Made by a program: the position numbers and the translations under genes. Positions 46,620-58,869 of a DNA stretch of 64,000 nucleotides are shown in pieces (position 1 is the stretch's first letter; each line of letters starts with the position of its first letter). The notes beneath the pieces are model-generated. The model had not been told where the DNA came from. It made no database searches and saw only the letters and a program-made list of their open reading frames with translations. The DNA comes from Agapanthus africanus (taxonomy: Eukaryota; Streptophyta; Magnoliopsida; Asparagales; Amaryllidaceae), in the NCBI GenBank assembly GCA_030015575.1, contig JASDDO010000026.1:448733096-448797095 (forward strand), given 5' to 3'.

Positions 46620-48348
46620 TGTTCATACCAGAATATTGCATTTTATACTGCCCATTCTTACGCTCGTTTGTTTATCGGTAGGTACTCTTGAGCCGTGTTT
46701 TCTAGTTAAATGCAGGATACTGGTTCTCAGCTGTAAAACAGTGAATTTCATGGAAAAGCACGACAAATTCCGGATTACTGCCAACCACAGATAAAACACG
46801 GGTCTCCGCTCACTATCCGTGTTACCGCACACCAGTTTAAGGGACAAAATGGCAAATCGATTGTCATTTTCATGCACAAAGCACAATGTCAACACAAAAT
46901 CCAAGAAATCTATGCGGAGCTCAAGGAAATCATGGCAAAAGATCCACATCACATCACCTTATTTATATGCTGAAATTATGGAAACATTGTGAAGAGATTC
47001 TGAGAAACAACATATACCACACAGAAGATTACAGAAAATTAGGGAATACGACAAAATATGAAGGCCCAAGCCCTCTTTATGGCTGCAGTTCCGCGGCATA
47101 AGCATGCTTAGGCCGCGGAACCGCGGCCATATAGGCTCCGTAGTGGATGAAATTTTAGGGGCTTTTTGGTCATTTCATGATGAGGCATATTGTTGCCCTA
47201 GGTTTCCAGTTCCCTGCCTATAAATATCCCAGAACTTGCCAAGCCAATGGTGTTCTTTTTCATGCTCACTTTTTGTTAGTTTTTAGTTTACTTCTTATTC
47301 TTCTTCATTCATTCCTCCATGAAATTGTTGCGAGAGCTTTTGAGTGGATGTTAAATGAAGATGAGGGTTTTTGTATCATTCTTTTGCTTAGCTTTCCCCT
47401 TGACCTCTCTACCTTAACTTGATCTTGCAATCTCTTAAGTGAGCTTGCAAGTTTAAGCTTTGGTCATTGATATCAAGGGGTTGTATCATTTTGTTCTCTC
47501 TTTTGTGCTTCATTCTCCATGAGTTCTTTGCCTTTTCTTGATCTTGCAACCTCTTAAGTGAGCTTGCAAGTTTAAGATTTGGTTATTGAACCCGTGTCTT
47601 GTATTTGGTTCTATGGTTCTTGTTGTTATTTTCTTGCTTATTTCTTTCTTGCTTTTTATTACCTTACTTTACTTTCATGCACTTAAATTCCATGCACTTT
47701 TAATTACTTGTTTGTAATCTTTTCTTTTCTTTGTTTATCTTTTCTTTTGCTCTTTTTGGTTCATTTTGTGAATGGTTGTAATATGTGTTGTTAAGAATGA
47801 ATACGATATTGTAAGTTAATGTTTCTTTGCTCATTTTCTTTTCCCATTTTTTTCCTTTGAACTCCGCCCAAACATTACGCAAGCGCCCCGCTAGGCACCC
47901 TACCCTACCAAGGTAACGGTGATTCCTAAACGCGACCGGTTGCGTTCGGTTTGGCCGGAGGCGAAAGCAAAAGACAAGAACGGAAGGACAAGGGTAAATA
48001 AGCCGGATTCCATGAATACCGTGCTTAAATCCCCAATCCACGTTGTTGCCGATTGCTCTAGCTTCAATTGGTCAAGACTCGCCTCAAAGGTTTTGAGTGC
48101 GGATTTTCTTAGCTTACACTTTCGTATCTTTTTCTTAACAACTTTATACTTGCAAATAAAACACATAGGTTAGATTTGAATAAACATATACAAATTCTTC
48201 ATTGACTCGTCTAAAACTCGAACGGACATACAACCATCTCCCTGTGGATCGACCCGTGCTCAACCGGCTAGCTGCATAGCGACACCGTCCTGATCGCGGT
48301 TATAACTTTAGAACTTTGAACATCCGACACGCCAAAAGCGTGCGATCA
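46620..48348 (+). repeat. G1 3' LTR
   Basis: 1,729 bp copy of 40478-42199 with scattered substitutions. TATA box at 47219-47226; GC module at 47082-47127. Confidence 0.94.
47082..47127 (+). repeat. GC-rich module in G1 3' LTR
   Basis: Arms 47082-47097 and 47112-47127 around ataagcatgcttag. Bases 47089-47120 form a 32-nt inverted repeat with one mismatched pair, with palindromic GCATGC at its centre. Confidence 0.9.
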
Positions 48349-48353
48349 GAGAC
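48349..48353. repeat. Target-site duplication of G1, right copy (GAGAC)
   Basis: Matches 40473-40477. Confidence 0.95.
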
Positions 48354-50010
48354 CCGGTCTCAACTCCTTGAAATGGACTCCCACTGGACCCTAGAACCCG
48401 GTTACTTGTGCTCCCCGCCTTGGGTCTATCCTAATACGGAAAAGTAAATAATATACATCAATGGTGATATCATCCTCAACCCGGAAGTGCCCAAATAAAA
48501 GAATATTACATACAAGCTTTTATATGAATGAAAATGAAAAACTCTCATCTCACATAAGAACACCGGCTATTCAAACACGATGATCCAATATAACATATCA
48601 CATCAACACATAACATCACATGTCATCAATGTAAGTAAATATGCGTATCCCAATTGTCGTTGACATATAGCACCGAAACCGGCGATACACCACATATTAT
48701 ACTTACGGTCGCAGAAAAGAAAGTGAAAAACTACAACAGTTGGAATCCGCAACCACCTTAGACATCATAAACCTAATGTATCTCATACTTTGGATTTCAT
48801 GCCTAACCAAATGAATTCCTTAGACATCACATGCCTAGGAATTATAAACCCCGCATTTTAGTCTCGATATTGAAAACACTTTCCAATAACCTGTCGGTAA
48901 TTCAACAAGATTCCCGATAACCAGATCGAATGCTCGTCGGAAACTTTACTAGACGGCCGCACCCCCCGATGCCGTCGATGAAGTGCACTAAGGCGGAACA
49001 CTGCGGCCGTGAGCAACCGAACGGAAGCTTTTGGTAACGGGGTTCTTCAACAGTCACTTGGTCGGGGCTATGGTGTGTGGCTATCTAATAAGGTTACCCG
49101 GCGGGTATCCGCGTACACTACGTAATTGCGATGAACTTTTGATCCACATCAAAATTTCGTGGCAACCGATAAAATGAGTCTAAACTGGTAGATTTATAAA
49201 ATTCAAACTACTTATCTCATGACTAATATTGTGGATTCCAAATATTGTATCACAATTATAGATAGATAGACGATGTTAAACTTTTCGATTGAATAATCAA
49301 GCATCCAAAATTTCCCAACAAGCTGAACACTTGAGCAGAGTTCAAAAAGTACCCAAAAACTGCCACAGCTCCTATGAACCAGCCGTAGAAGGGTCAACCA
49401 ATGCCTCACATGTGGCACCGCTGAACTACCACAAACCCTAAAGTTTGATGGAGGTTCTAACGGTCACAGAATCGAGTTAGGGTTTCGTTCTTCTAGAGGG
49501 TCCACAGAATCGCTTGCAAGATTTACTGAAAATTTAAAACTCGGAAAAAATCCAACTCTTGAAAAATTTCCAGCGGGGAAAAATTCGGTTATTGATATCC
49601 TTTCGAACTTTTTAACATCGTCTAAATAAACCGAATACATGTTAGAATTACGATTACGAAACACTCTGAATTGCTTTTGCAGAAAGTTAACATTATATGA
49701 AAATTTAACAAAAACAAACAACACCTGAAACACCAAAACCCAGACCCTCGAACACAGTAAAAATTTCAAGCCCATACTGCACTAGAAAACCGAGCAGGCC
49801 GGAAATATACCCAATGTGGCCGGCCAAAATTTTTCCAAATGGCCTCGAATTTCTTCTGTGTTTATGTCAAATCACATACAACATTCTGCAGTTGTTTAAA
49901 AAAAATTTTGAAGACTTTTTAAAATCGACAAAAACCAAGTTTTCTTTTCGGGTGTTTTGGAGTAGTTTCGGTTTCATAATCCTAGCAAACATCGCCTAAT
50001 TTTCTAGAAT
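48354..50010 (-). other. Copia B leader, right part
   Basis: Continues B's leader after G1; homologous to 13080-14296 of D (shared GGAAAAGTAAATAATATACA at 48441 and 13163). No coding sequence supported. Around 49797-49825 a GGCCGG/CCGGCC pair stands where D has its GC module, but without the 16-14-16 form. Confidence 0.8.
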
Positions 50011-50023
50011 GGCTCTGATACCA
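50011..50023 (-). other. Primer-binding site of B (initiator-Met tRNA)
   Basis: Element strand TGGTATCAGAGCC, one base from the LTR. Confidence 0.93.
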
Positions 50024-50024
50024 C

Positions 50025-51238
50025 TGTATGGTTGTCTAGCACGGCAGCAAGGTTTCGGGTGGGATCGTCCATGCCAATTTCAAAAATTTGCCGTAATAGC
50101 TGACCCTAACCCATGAATGGTAACTAGAAAATCCGGCGAAACAAATGCAAACAACTTTGCAAACTCCCGGACTCTAGAGAGGCTCAAATGAAGAAATGAA
50201 CAAGTTTGCATCGAAGTCTTCGAGGCCGAAGATGATCTACGTCGAGGAGACACGAACCCAAGCTACCCCTTCACTAATTATGGAATTAGTGAAGCAAACA
50301 CCCTATACTAAATAGATAGTAGTAGAGGACGATGAAGTAGGAATTTTGCTCATTCTAGATTTATTTTTCTCACACTAACTCTTCACTTAGAAAAAACCTA
50401 GTGAGCTTTTTCGTTGATGAAGAAGAAGAAGAATGAACTCATGAGAGAGTAAATGGCAACAATGGGTGAGTTAGTGTCATATACTAACCCTTATAGAGAC
50501 TAAACTAAGGCTAATGATAATAGGTTAGGTTAACAAATATCTAAGTAAAAACAAATTAGTTAACATGGTCAATGGTTCCAAAAGCTTCTCTAAGCTTCAA
50601 CCATTTGTCCAATTTCCACATAATTTGTAGTTTACATTGATAACTAAAACCCTAGGATTATCTTTAGCATGGTATAATTCTCATACACCCAAGTTGTATG
50701 TGGCATCAAGCATGACACAAAACCTTGTACACTAATATATATGACATATATACAATGTGCACAAATCTAGTGAGAAAAGAAATCTTTGAGTGAGCTATTA
50801 CTAGTCAATGTAAATTAATATATCAAATATATAATAATACATTAGATTATCAAATCAACTCTTGATTTTAATAATTCGGCTATATCACATATAATCGACT
50901 ATTATCATATGTAACAACTTATCGAATCAACAATTGATCCGATAGCTATAACCGACCGATGTCACAAATCGCGAGAATAAAAAACGGTATCACATATCGT
51001 ATTAATCTCGATCCCGCGTATATCACATATGTGCTCCTACTCCGTTTCGCTTGAGCCAGGAAACCTCTGTGTAGGACTCTAAAGACTCGTCAATACGCCG
51101 GCAGTAGGTGATGATCATATCAAACACCCACAAGCCGCAAGCGGTATGCTAAACGTATCGGCCATCCGGGTATTGAGCGATCAGAAGATCAACAAGCAAG
51201 CCTTCTCGTACTCCTGCGAATCCAATCTTTAACACTAC
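50025..51238 (-). repeat. Copia B 5' LTR, left part (ends with TSD ACTAC)
   Basis: Starts TGTATGG on the plus strand next to the primer site and runs to the G3 insertion. It continues at 62950-63817; total about 2.08 kb. The final ACTAC (51234-51238) is the left TSD of G3. Confidence 0.9.
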
Positions 51239-53052
51239 TGATTGGTACGAACTCTTGTTGTGTGTTTAAGAAAATGTATAGAATCACAATCAAAGAATTA
51301 TTTGACCGCAATCAACTACGGTGACGGATGTAGATCGTAAGCGAGTGCGGATCGTCCACAGGGATTGTGCGATTCGTTTGTATTTTGATTTGTTTGAATC
51401 GAAAAGTTAATAGAAAAGAATAGAAAACATGATTCAAGATTTTTATCGATGGTTTCAAGTGTCACTATTCTAATCAAGAATCAAGAAAATGATAAACATC
51501 GAGAATCGAGTTTCGATAGAATTTCAATCACTTTAGGGTTTCAAGATTTGAAGTAAAACCGTAGGAATCGATTAGATTGTAGATGTGACGAAGACTAAAG
51601 ATTAACGTTTCTTATCCATTAACGAATTGATGCTAACTCGATGTCGATTGATCGAGGTTTAAGGATCTTGCGAAGAATTAGGGTTCTTCGTCCTATCCTT
51701 TGTCCTTTCGATGAATCACATTCACTAGATAGCTTCTTGAAAATCTAATGATCGATCGTTGATTTTCTAGATCGTGCGAAAAGAATTAAGAACACATTTC
51801 GCATCGATCTTGATCATCGATCATTCAACTTTCAAGAATTTACAATTGCTATAGGACTTAATAAAACGTATATAGATTCATCAACATCATCATTCTACAA
51901 TCATCTCGATTCCTCCACGAGCGGAGTTTATTCACACATCATCACAAAGAATACATTCAAGAATCAAAATGAAATCATGATGCTTGAAATGAAATGTAAA
52001 CAAATTTAAAGAATCTTCACCTTTATTACACCAACAAGTAGTTACAACTCTCGAGAATTACAAGAGGTAGGAACTTCGCTCGTCGAATCTTGCATCGCTC
52101 GGCTTCTTGAGTCTTGGATCGCTTCGATCTCGTGCTCCGTTGAATACCGGCTCTGCTTCTAAAGGATCTTTGAAGACATGCTTTGCTTGAACTCCATGGA
52201 TCTTGAATTGGGTATTTCTAGATTGGATTAGGGTTAGTGTTTTGACACAAGCCTTGTCACTAGACTTGTGGGTAGAATTTGGGAGAGATGAAGAATTGAT
52301 CTAATGATATGAGATGATATCTAAGATCCAAGATGGGATCCTTTTACAAGTGAGCCTAGGGGTCTATTTATAGGTTTCCCAAACCCTAGGTCTCGGTTTT
52401 GAATTTGCAATTCCCTCCAAAAGTTTGTTGTAAGTTAGTTAGGAGCTTAGCTTAGGCTTTAAGCTAGGAATGTTTAGCTTAGAAACCCTAGTTTGCTGAA
52501 CTGGCACAAGCTTCGAGATCCCTCTGGAAACTGTAGTGTCTTTCTGAAGTGTAGGAGCTGAAATGTGAATTATGAAGCTGAATTGAGGTGGTGACGTGGA
52601 CAAGCCGCCGTGGAACCGCGGCACAAGGCGGCTCCGGCCGCGGTTCCGCGGCCAAGTTGGCTCCTTATGGCTTCAATCTTCTTCTGTTGGTTTGTGTTGT
52701 CTTTTGATGTATTTCCTGCTATGTTGAATCTCTAAATTCTTTTTAGATCCATACCAGATTCAAAATCCTTGAGTTGGCGTATTCCTTAACAGTCTTGTTA
52801 TATAAATTTTGACCGATCTTCTGTATTTTCCTGCACGGACTTCGAAACACAAGTTGCGATATATAGGAATGATGCCATGCTATGAAATGCAGTCAATTTC
52901 CTTTATAGTGCCGGTTTTAGAGTCTAACACATGCAATCTGATATTTAACGACTGATTTGCTAATATGTGCGATGTGAATGCCGAACACTTCTAGATGAGT
53001 GCAAATGATAGGGAAATTTCCGGTTAAAAGTTGCAATATTTTCGACTGATCA
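51239..53052 (-). repeat. G3 3' LTR
   Basis: 1,814 bp; on the element strand TGATCAGTCGAAAATATTGC to GTACCAATCA. TATA box (TATAAATA on the minus strand) at 52365-52372; GC module 52607-52652. Confidence 0.94.
52607..52652 (-). repeat. GC-rich module in G3 3' LTR
   Basis: Arms 52607-52622 (one C-to-T change) and 52637-52652, 14-nt spacer acaaggcggctccg. Confidence 0.88.
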
Positions 53053-53165
53053 AATTCCCCTAAACTTATTTTCGATCGTCTCGAGCGAACTTTTTATTAA
53101 AAAGAGAAGGAGAAAATAAAGAAAGAGAAAAAAAACTAACTAGCACACTTTCGTAGGCAACACGA

Positions 53166-53233
53166 TTGCACCGAGCACGTGCAACAAGCCTTTAAACCTC
53201 TAGGTGTCCCTATTAGGAGGAGTGTTGTCTCCT
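53166..53233 (-). repeat. Three-hairpin block before G3 3' LTR
   Basis: TTGCAC/GTGCAA (53166-53184), TAGG/CCTA (53201-53212) and AGGAG/CTCCT (53218-53233). It is 113 nt from the 3' LTR, close to the 111 nt in G2. Confidence 0.8.
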
Positions 53234-54317
53234 GAGGGTTTTCAGCGGATTGCACCCACAAAATCCAATAATAAAAGGAAGATCATGAATATTACATTTA
53301 AAGAAAAAGAATTGTAAAAGAAAGACTTTGAAAATTAGGGTTTCCAACTAAGCTAGCTTTTCGGTTGTCATGAGCCCTATCTTAATAGTCATGAAAAGAT
53401 GTTAGAAATCATGTCCTACCTCAATAAAACATCGTCTTATTCTTCATTCCTATCTTTCTTCCAAACATCGATCATATAACCCTGCGTGTGTGTAAAGACA
53501 TCCCTACACCCGGAGAATTAAATTCAAGCTATCATACTCTTGCCCATCAGCTTCAGTACGTTTTAATTAATGAATATTTAGATGAGATTGCTCACACACT
53601 TTCATGCGACCGTTAATATTTCTTGAGGTACTAACCGACCGATTACTCATGTGCTTGCATATTTGGTATATTTTCCTCGTCTTGCACCACCTAAGGCATA
53701 GCAGTGACTCTTAGACCAGTTGGCCTTAGGGCACAAGGTGAAGTGGCACCCTCGTTATATATTTTTTTTATTTCCCTCGGTGATAACAAAACCAGTGTCC
53801 ATTTTCTCACCACTTTATATATTTTTTTTCACTTTTTTTTTCCTTCATACATCGGCTTTAAGACAAGAGCATTTCAAGGTATCCTCTACTATCCCGGGCT
53901 TTAAGACGTGTGTAAGTGCGAAAAGCAGGGTATCAACGTTCAAAATGTTTGGCTTCCAGAATAGAAACTATTTTTCAGACTTATTTTTATCCTCAGATTA
54001 GTGACGTCTTTCATCTTACTAACCCTTGGGACAACGTCTCATAACTACTTATTACTAGTTCGTATAAGAAAACTTCTAATTTTCTTAGTTTTCTTAAATT
54101 TTTCTAATCTCATGAATGTAATTTTTCACTATCCAAACTTTCATTATCTTATTTATGTACAAAAAATGTTAAAATATTTTTATATTTTGAAAATTTTTAT
54201 GGATTTTGAAAATTTTTAAATTTTTTTTTATAAGGTTTTGAAGTAATGTTTTGTGCTTATGCAAATGATATGCAAATGATGCAAAAATAAGCACAAACCT
54301 CCCCCAAACTTGTTTTC

Positions 54318-54335
54318 AACAGTGTCCTCACTGTT
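54318..54335 (-). repeat. AACAGTG hairpin before purine tract in G3
   Basis: Element strand AACAGTG-AGGA-CACTGTT, followed by a GTTTGGGGGAGG tract; identical to the G2 hairpin. Confidence 0.75.
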
Positions 54336-54495
54336 GCCAACTGCTATATCTACAAAACCTGTAAGCCTGGGAGGAATTATTAGTGGGGGCAAAATATATA
54401 AGTGAAGAACATCCCCCAAACTTATTCTTTTCACTCACCTCCATTCAAAAAAATGATGCAATGATATACTGGACATGGGGTGAGACGGAGGAATT

Positions 54496-55431
54496 TTAAT
54501 CCAAATAAAATGGCTCCTGTAAGAAGAGGAGCACCTCCGTGGGGTCAGTGGAAAAATACGGCTTTAATCTATGTCCATTCACTTTGAAAAATGTGTCGTT
54601 TTTAACATTTTCTACTTCCACTGCCCCGTGCGGGTATACAGACCGCACAACAAAAGGTCCCTTCCACCGAGATCGAAGCTTACCCGCGTGAAGGTGTAAT
54701 CATGAATCATAAAGAAGGACTTGTTGACCAGGTGAAAATGTTTTCCTCAAAATGTTTTTATCATGAAAAACCTTAGTCCTATTCTTCATGATCACAGCGT
54801 TATCATAAGCTTCATCGCGGAGTTCGCTTAGCTCATTTAGTTGCAGCTTCCGAAAGTTGCAGGCTTGGTTTAGATCAAAATTTATTTCCTTAATAGCCCA
54901 CAATGCTTTATGCTCGATCTCGACGGGTAAGTGGCATGCCTTCCCAAACACTATCCTATATGGAGACATCCCTAGGTCGGTTTTATATGCAGTTCGGAAT
55001 GCCCAAAGAGCATCCGTCAATTTGGTCGACCAGTCTTTTCTATTCTTAGCAACAGTCTTCTCCAGGATAAGTTTGATCTGTCTGTTTGAGATCTCAGCCT
55101 GCCCGCTCGTTTGGGGATGATAGGGTGTAAAAAGTCGGTGGTTGATTGAGTATTTCCGCATCAGAGTCTCGAAGGACCTGTTGCAGAAATGTGTCCCATT
55201 ATCGCTAATAATAGCGCGTGGGTGTCCGAATCGCGAAAAGATATTCTCTTTCAAGAACTTAATGACAACTTTCCTGTCATTAGTGCGACATAGAATGGCT
55301 TCAACCCACTTTGAGACGTAATCAACCGCTAGCAGTATGTACAAATTCCCAAAGGAGTTGGGAAAGGGACCCATAAAATCAATACCCCAAACATCGAATA
55401 TTTCAACAACCAGAATGGGTTGCTGAGGCAT
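54496..55431 (-). pseudogene. G3 integrase core and C-terminus
   Basis: Integrase catalytic domain of the gypsy type, 243 residues open from 55431 to a stop at 54700-54702. The catalytic triad is intact: D18 in GIDFMG, D77 in ISDNGTHF and E113 in GQAEISN, with the classical 35-residue gap between the last two. Beyond the TGA the same frame remains open to 54496 and includes RWKGPFVV, the GPY/F-type module found at the C-terminus of gypsy integrases. The ORF is in the same frame as the RT block and separated from it only by the TAG at 55462-55464. The Met at 55429-55431 is therefore internal, not a start. Confidence 0.9.
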
Positions 55432-55461
55432 TTCATTTCTCCGGGAGATTCTACCCGTGTA

Positions 55462-57267
55462 CTAACATTGTGTACAGGTTTTGCAATACTCAAATGCGTC
55501 CTTGAATAAGGTCGGCCAATAAAATCCACATTGTAAAACCTTCTCCGCCGTCTTTTTAGGACCGAAGTGACCCCCGCAGGCCTGATCATGACAAAAAGAA
55601 AGAACACACTTGAACTCTTCTTTCGGGACACACCGGTGAATGATCTGATCAGGACAATATTTAAACAAATATAGATCATCCCAGTAAAAGTGTTTTAATT
55701 GGGATAGAAAACTGTATTTTTCCTGTTTTGACCAATCGCTGGGTATAAGTCCCGTGACAAGATAGTTCACAATATCCCTAAACCAAGGTTCATTGGATAC
55801 GCTCAAGAGTTGTTCGTCAGGAAACGAATCATTGATCGGCAGGGTCACAGGGGAAGAAGAGATGCGTGAAAGATGGTCGGCTACTACGTTTTCACATCCT
55901 TTCTTATCTTTGATTACAAGATCAAATTCTTGTAACAGTAGAATCCAACGTATTAGTCGACCTTTTGCACCTTTCTTCGCCAGAAGATGTTTTAAGGCGG
56001 AATGGTCAGTGTACACAACTATAGGAGAGCCAATTAAGTATGGCCTGAATTTTTCTAATGCAAATACAACCGCCAAAAGTTCTTTTTCGGTGGTCGTATA
56101 ATTGATTTGTGCATCATTCAGGGTCTTACTTGCATAGTATATCACGTGTGGCATCTTTTCGATGTGCTGTCCTAAGACTGCACCTACTGCAAAGTCGGAT
56201 GCGTCACACATCAGCTCAAAGAGGTAGTCCCAATTTGGAGACGATAGAATGGGGGCTGAAGTGAGCGAGTGTTTAAGTGAGTCAAAAGCTGTCTCACAGT
56301 CCGAGTCAAAGTGGAAGGTCGTATTCTTGGCCAGGAGAAAAGTTAAAGGTCTAGCAATTTTGCTAAATTCCTTAGTGAATCTCCTATAAAAGCCCGCATG
56401 GCCAAGGAAAGATCGAATATCTTTGATTCTTTTGGGATGAGGGAGGTTTTGAATGACATCTATCTTAGCTCTGTCAACCTCAATGCCTTTCTGTGAAATA
56501 ACATGTCCAAGTACAATTCCTTCTTGGACCATGAAATGGCATTTTTCCCAGTTCAAAGTTAAGTTCTTCTCTTTGCAACGAGTAAGAACTGTGTCAAGAT
56601 TCGATAGGCAATCAGAAAAAGAGTCTCCAAAAATCGAGAAATCGTCCATAAAGATCTTCAGAAAATTCTTTACCATATCAGAGAATATCCCCATCATATA
56701 CCGCTGAAAGGTAGCGGGAGCATTGCATAACCTAAAGGGCATGCGACTATAAGCAAAGGTACCAAAAGGACAAGTAAAAGTGGGTTTATCTTGATCCTTT
56801 TTGGTGATGGGGACCTGATTATAGCCTGAGTATCCGTCCATAAAACAATAATACTCTCGTCCCGCTAAGCGTTCCAGCATTTGATCAATGAATAGAAGAG
56901 GAAAGTGGTCTTTCCTCGTGGCAGCATTGAATTTTCTATAATCAATACATACACGCCACCCAGTTTGGGCACGTGTTTCAATCAACCCATTTGCCTTATT
57001 GGTTATAACAGTGATGCCGGATTTCTTAGGGACGACATGTATAGGACTCACCCATTGGCTATCGGAGATGGGGTATATAATACCATTATCTAGGCATTTG
57101 ACGATCTCTTTCATCACCGCTTCCTTCATGACGGGATTTAACCGTCTCTGTAGTTCTCGGGTTGGTCTGGCATCATTCATCATATGTATATGATGTTCAA
57201 CTATCAAGGGACTAATCCCTTTGATGTCCGCCATAGTCCAACAAAACGCCTCTTTAATTGATCTCAA
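55462..57267 (-). pseudogene. G3 reverse transcriptase, RNase H and integrase zinc domain
   Basis: A 601-residue open block of pol. RT: conserved KKSG and [10 protein letters not shown] (about residues 83-115), the first catalytic Asp in [11 protein letters not shown] (about 141) and the FMDD box in [10 protein letters not shown] (about 206), followed by LGHVIS and [11 protein letters not shown]. RNase [22 protein letters not shown] and [12 protein letters not shown] (about 393-430). The integrase HHCC zinc finger closes the block ([15 protein letters not shown]...CKTCTQC). It is bounded by in-frame stops at 57289-57291 upstream and 55462-55464 downstream. All catalytic residues I can check are present, so the damage looks recent relative to A and C. 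Confidence 0.92.
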
Positions 57268-57288
57268 TACTGATAAAAGTGCATTCTC

Positions 57289-58869
57289 TTACTCTGATGC
57301 TAGAGAAGCAAATATGATAACCGGTAAAGACTCATTCTCACCTAAATAAGCATATTTAAGATGAGAAGGTAAAATTTTGAGATCTAATTCAGGCGGAGAA
57401 ATGATAGAAGGTAGGATCATCGAGTGATTTTTGGAATTACAAAGAAGCTCAGAGCCTGTGAAAGATACAGACTCGGGTGGAGATAGGTCAGGAGTGTAGG
57501 ACTCAAGTGTTGGAAAAGTGTCCTCACTAAGATCATGTGTAAGGTCAAACAGAGATGTGGTAATGTCGTCAAGATCCGTAAAGCAAAGTTCCTCAGCTCC
57601 GCAACTATCGGGAACGATCTCGTGGACAGAGCACACATCTAGAATATGAGCAGAGGGTTCTGATGGCTGACTTCCAACTTTGTAGATGTTTAGTTCAATG
57701 GTCATATTTCCAAATGATAAGTTCATTGAACCATTTCTACAGTTTATAACAGCGTTGGATGTGGCAAGGAAAGGACGACCCAGAATCACCGAAATTTGGC
57801 CCCGGGGGTTTACTACAGGTTGTGTATCAAGTTCAATGAAGTCTACAGGGAATACAAATTCCCCGACCTTTATCAACATATCCTCTAGTTCATCCCTTGG
57901 TTTGGTGATTGAACGGTCTGCCATTTGGAGAGTGCAGTGAGCAGGTTTCGGCTCTCCAATCCCTAGTTGCTCATATACAGAATATGGAAGTAGGTTAACA
58001 CTTGCGCCAAGGTCTAAAAGAGCACGATTTATGTTTTTACCCCCAATATAAATCGATATTGTAGGACATCCTGGGTCCTTACGTTTCTTTGGTAGCTGGG
58101 GGATAAAAGTAGTGCTAATATTATTAGACATGAAGACCTTCTTTGGCACTTGAGTCTTCCTCTTCCTAGTGCACAAGTCCTTAAGAATTTTCGCATAAGC
58201 GGGGACTTGTTGAATTGCATCTAGGAGAGGGATGTTGATGTTAAACTGTTTGAACATTTCCATAATTTTCTCCATTTGAGGACTCGTTCTGTTACCCCTT
58301 AACCAATTCGGGTAAGGAGCTTTCGCAATAAGTGCCGGGTCCATCATAGGAGAAGGAAGAGGGGGTAGACGAGATCCCAAAAGAGGTGTGGGGATCGTCT
58401 GTGGAGAACTAGAAGGGCTATACTGAGGTGTCGAGCCTAGAGGGAAATGGAGAATAGGCTCGCTAGACGGTGGTGTGGTAGAAGAACAAGGATCAGAAGG
58501 AGAAGTGTGTGTGTGAGGAAAGGTCTCAGCCGGGGTGTTGATATGATTTCCAATATCATCAACTTCTTCCCCAACATGGTTGTTCAGCACTCTTTCTGAT
58601 TTCAACGTTGTGATGGCATTTACATTGTAATGCCCAAGATTCGGTAGGGGTTGAGACGGAAGTTTCCCTTTTTCTCTCGCACTCATTTCGGCTATAAGTC
58701 GTGCGATTTCAGCTTCCATCGATCTGATACTCTCTGCTTGGGACGCTGAGTTTTTCTTTATCTCACTGACGGAAGATCGAACCTCAGCCGAAACCTCTAT
58801 GAAATTTGACAAAAGTGATTTCATGGTTTGAGTGAATTGAGAGAATTCGTCAAAACCGGTCAACTGCAT
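57289..58869 (-). pseudogene. G3 Gag C-terminus and aspartic protease
   Basis: A 526-residue open block in the same frame as the RT block. It starts in the Gag tail (upstream in-frame sequence shows the frame extends back to about 58975, where a one-base deletion relative to G2 breaks it from the gag frame). A heptad-like helical stretch (about 25-70) precedes a P/S/T-rich linker. The protease carries RALLDLGASVNLLPYSVYEQLG near residues 283-305, the typical DLGAS active site of Athila-type elements. An acidic region follows. It ends at the TGA-type stop 57289-57291 just before RT. Confidence 0.88.

Larger units (their letters stand above)
40478..48348 (+). mobile_element. Gypsy-type element G1, non-autonomous, no pol
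   Basis: 7,871 bp, plus strand, LTRs 40478-42199 and 46620-48348, tRNA-Asp primer site, purine tract and a perfect GAGAC duplication. The 4.4-kb interior has no protease, RT, RNase H or integrase and no recognisable Gag domain, only an acidic ORF with one stop (43313-44740). Its 3' region shares structured elements with G2 and G3, which ties it to the Athila-type group despite different LTRs. Confidence 0.93.
53053..54495 (-). other. G3 3' untranslated region
   Basis: Between the pol end and the 3' LTR. PPT at 53053-53070 (element strand AATAAGTTTAGGGGAATT), further PPT-like tracts at 54299-54312 and 54413-54423, a hairpin at 54318-54335, and the three-hairpin block at 53166-53233. Homologous to the 3' region of G2; the open frames here are unsupported. 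Confidence 0.7.

Noticed and set aside
47177..47422. Possible secreted protein in the G1 3' LTR (hydrophobic LLLILLHSFL stretch)
   Set aside because: The equivalent stretch of the 5' LTR (about 41035-41280) does not keep the same frame intact, and it overlaps the TATA box and transcription-start region.
49797..49825. GC module in the B leader
   Set aside because: GGCCGG and CCGGCC stand at the right place, but arms and spacer do not fit the 16-14-16 form; kept only as a note.
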